Of a stretch of 64,000 nt of DNA, positions 63,735 through 64,000 are shown piece after piece (position 1 is the first letter of the stretch; each line of letters opens with the position of its first letter). Source of the DNA: Acinetobacter apis (GTDB lineage Bacteria > Pseudomonadota > Gammaproteobacteria > Pseudomonadales > Moraxellaceae); the NCBI RefSeq assembly GCF_900197575.1, contig NZ_FZLN01000001.1, forward strand, positions 310,001-374,000, given 5' to 3'. The position numbers and the translations under genes were made by a program. The notes beneath the pieces are model-generated. The model saw nothing but the letters and a program-made list of their open reading frames with translations. It had not been told where the DNA came from and ran no database searches.

Positions 63735-64000
63735 TTATTTCTTGTTTTTATGCCATTGTGTTACTGCTTCCATGGTTTTTTCGATGTGTTTTTCAGGGTT
63801 GGCATCGGTATAGGCCAATAAGATTTTATGGTCTGGTGCAATGACATATGAAGTACGGTTTGAAAGCACTTTATTGTCTTTTGTGGTCATTAAACTGTCG
63901 TAACGCTTCGCAATTTTTGCACCTGGATCGGCAATAACAGCAAATTTATTACGACATTCTTGTTCTGAAAATTCTTTAATTTTTTCGACATTGCCTGAGG
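63735..64000 (-). CDS. Peroxiredoxin (AhpC/TSA type), C-terminal part
   Basis: About 88 residues of the C-terminal half are visible, running off the window edge. They contain KIAKRYDSLM, LSNRTSYVIAPDHKILLAYTD and a terminal MEAVTQWHKNKK, as in thiol peroxidases of the AhpC/TSA family. The active-site cysteine is outside the window. The stop lies 17 bp before the DsbD-like gene, so electrons from DsbD may regenerate the peroxidase. Confidence 0.75.
   Translation of the reverse strand, partial: SGNVEKIKEFSEQECRNKFAVIADPGAKIAKRYDSLMTTKDNKVLSNRTSYVIAPDHKILLAYTDANPEKHIEKTMEAVTQWHKNKK

Overview
The window looks like a chromosomal segment of an Acinetobacter-type gammaproteobacterium. Evidence is the low GC content with AT-rich intergenic DNA, the GlnS/MutS/GabP/FdxA sequence types, TonB with ExbB and two ExbD proteins in one operon, a czcCBA efflux operon and a chaperone-usher pilus operon of the kind common in that genus. 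Both strands are densely coded, and many genes end in classic hairpin terminators. This assignment rests on recognition by eye, not a database search.

Layout. 1-9.7 kb is mostly housekeeping: the end of a PIF1/RecD-like helicase, grxB, gabP (with a Fur-box-like site in front), a tautomerase-like protein without the catalytic Pro1, lpxH, ppiB, glnS, an LRAT-like membrane protein, a YqiJ-like membrane protein, an M15-type peptidase lipoprotein and ferredoxin fdxA. 10-15.4 kb carries a small hypothetical protein, two tandem SsuA-type sulfonate-binding lipoproteins and mutS. 15.2-19.5 kb is the most unusual part. Two DUF262 genes, the second with a C-terminal DUF1524/HNH-type domain, lie between two 57-bp direct repeats that differ at one base. 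The repeat is the start of mutS, so the segment looks like a small element inserted at the mutS start codon. It has separated mutS from what looks like its native promoter, now 4.3 kb away.

20-29 kb holds an MFS exporter with a small leader protein, a 2-hydroxyacid dehydrogenase, and a TonB-dependent receptor followed by a polar amino-acid-type ABC importer. 28.9-35.1 kb is a CzcICBA heavy-metal efflux operon, followed by a YebC-family regulator and a YgiW-like periplasmic protein. 36.7-42.2 kb (minus strand) is a five-gene chaperone-usher pilus operon. 43.2-50.9 kb (minus strand) is a peptide ABC importer that includes a secreted M3 metallopeptidase. Divergent from it at 51.5-56.7 kb are a second TonB-dependent receptor and tonB-exbB-exbD-exbD, so receptor, energy module, periplasmic peptidase and inner-membrane importer lie side by side.

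56.9-64 kb carries an MsbA-type ABC exporter, a CAT-anticodon tRNA (most likely tRNA-Ile2), a HEPN-motif protein, a membrane protein, and a minus-strand operon of peroxiredoxin, DsbD-like thiol reductase, ECF sigma factor and NrsF-type anti-sigma factor.

The strongest candidate for an undescribed system is the DUF262 / DUF262-DUF1524 pair. It resembles GmrSD/SspE-type modification-dependent restriction or phage defence, and it is carried by an integrase-less element at the 5' end of mutS. Defence function and mobility are inferences; the repeats, the gene pair and the family motifs can be read directly from the sequence.
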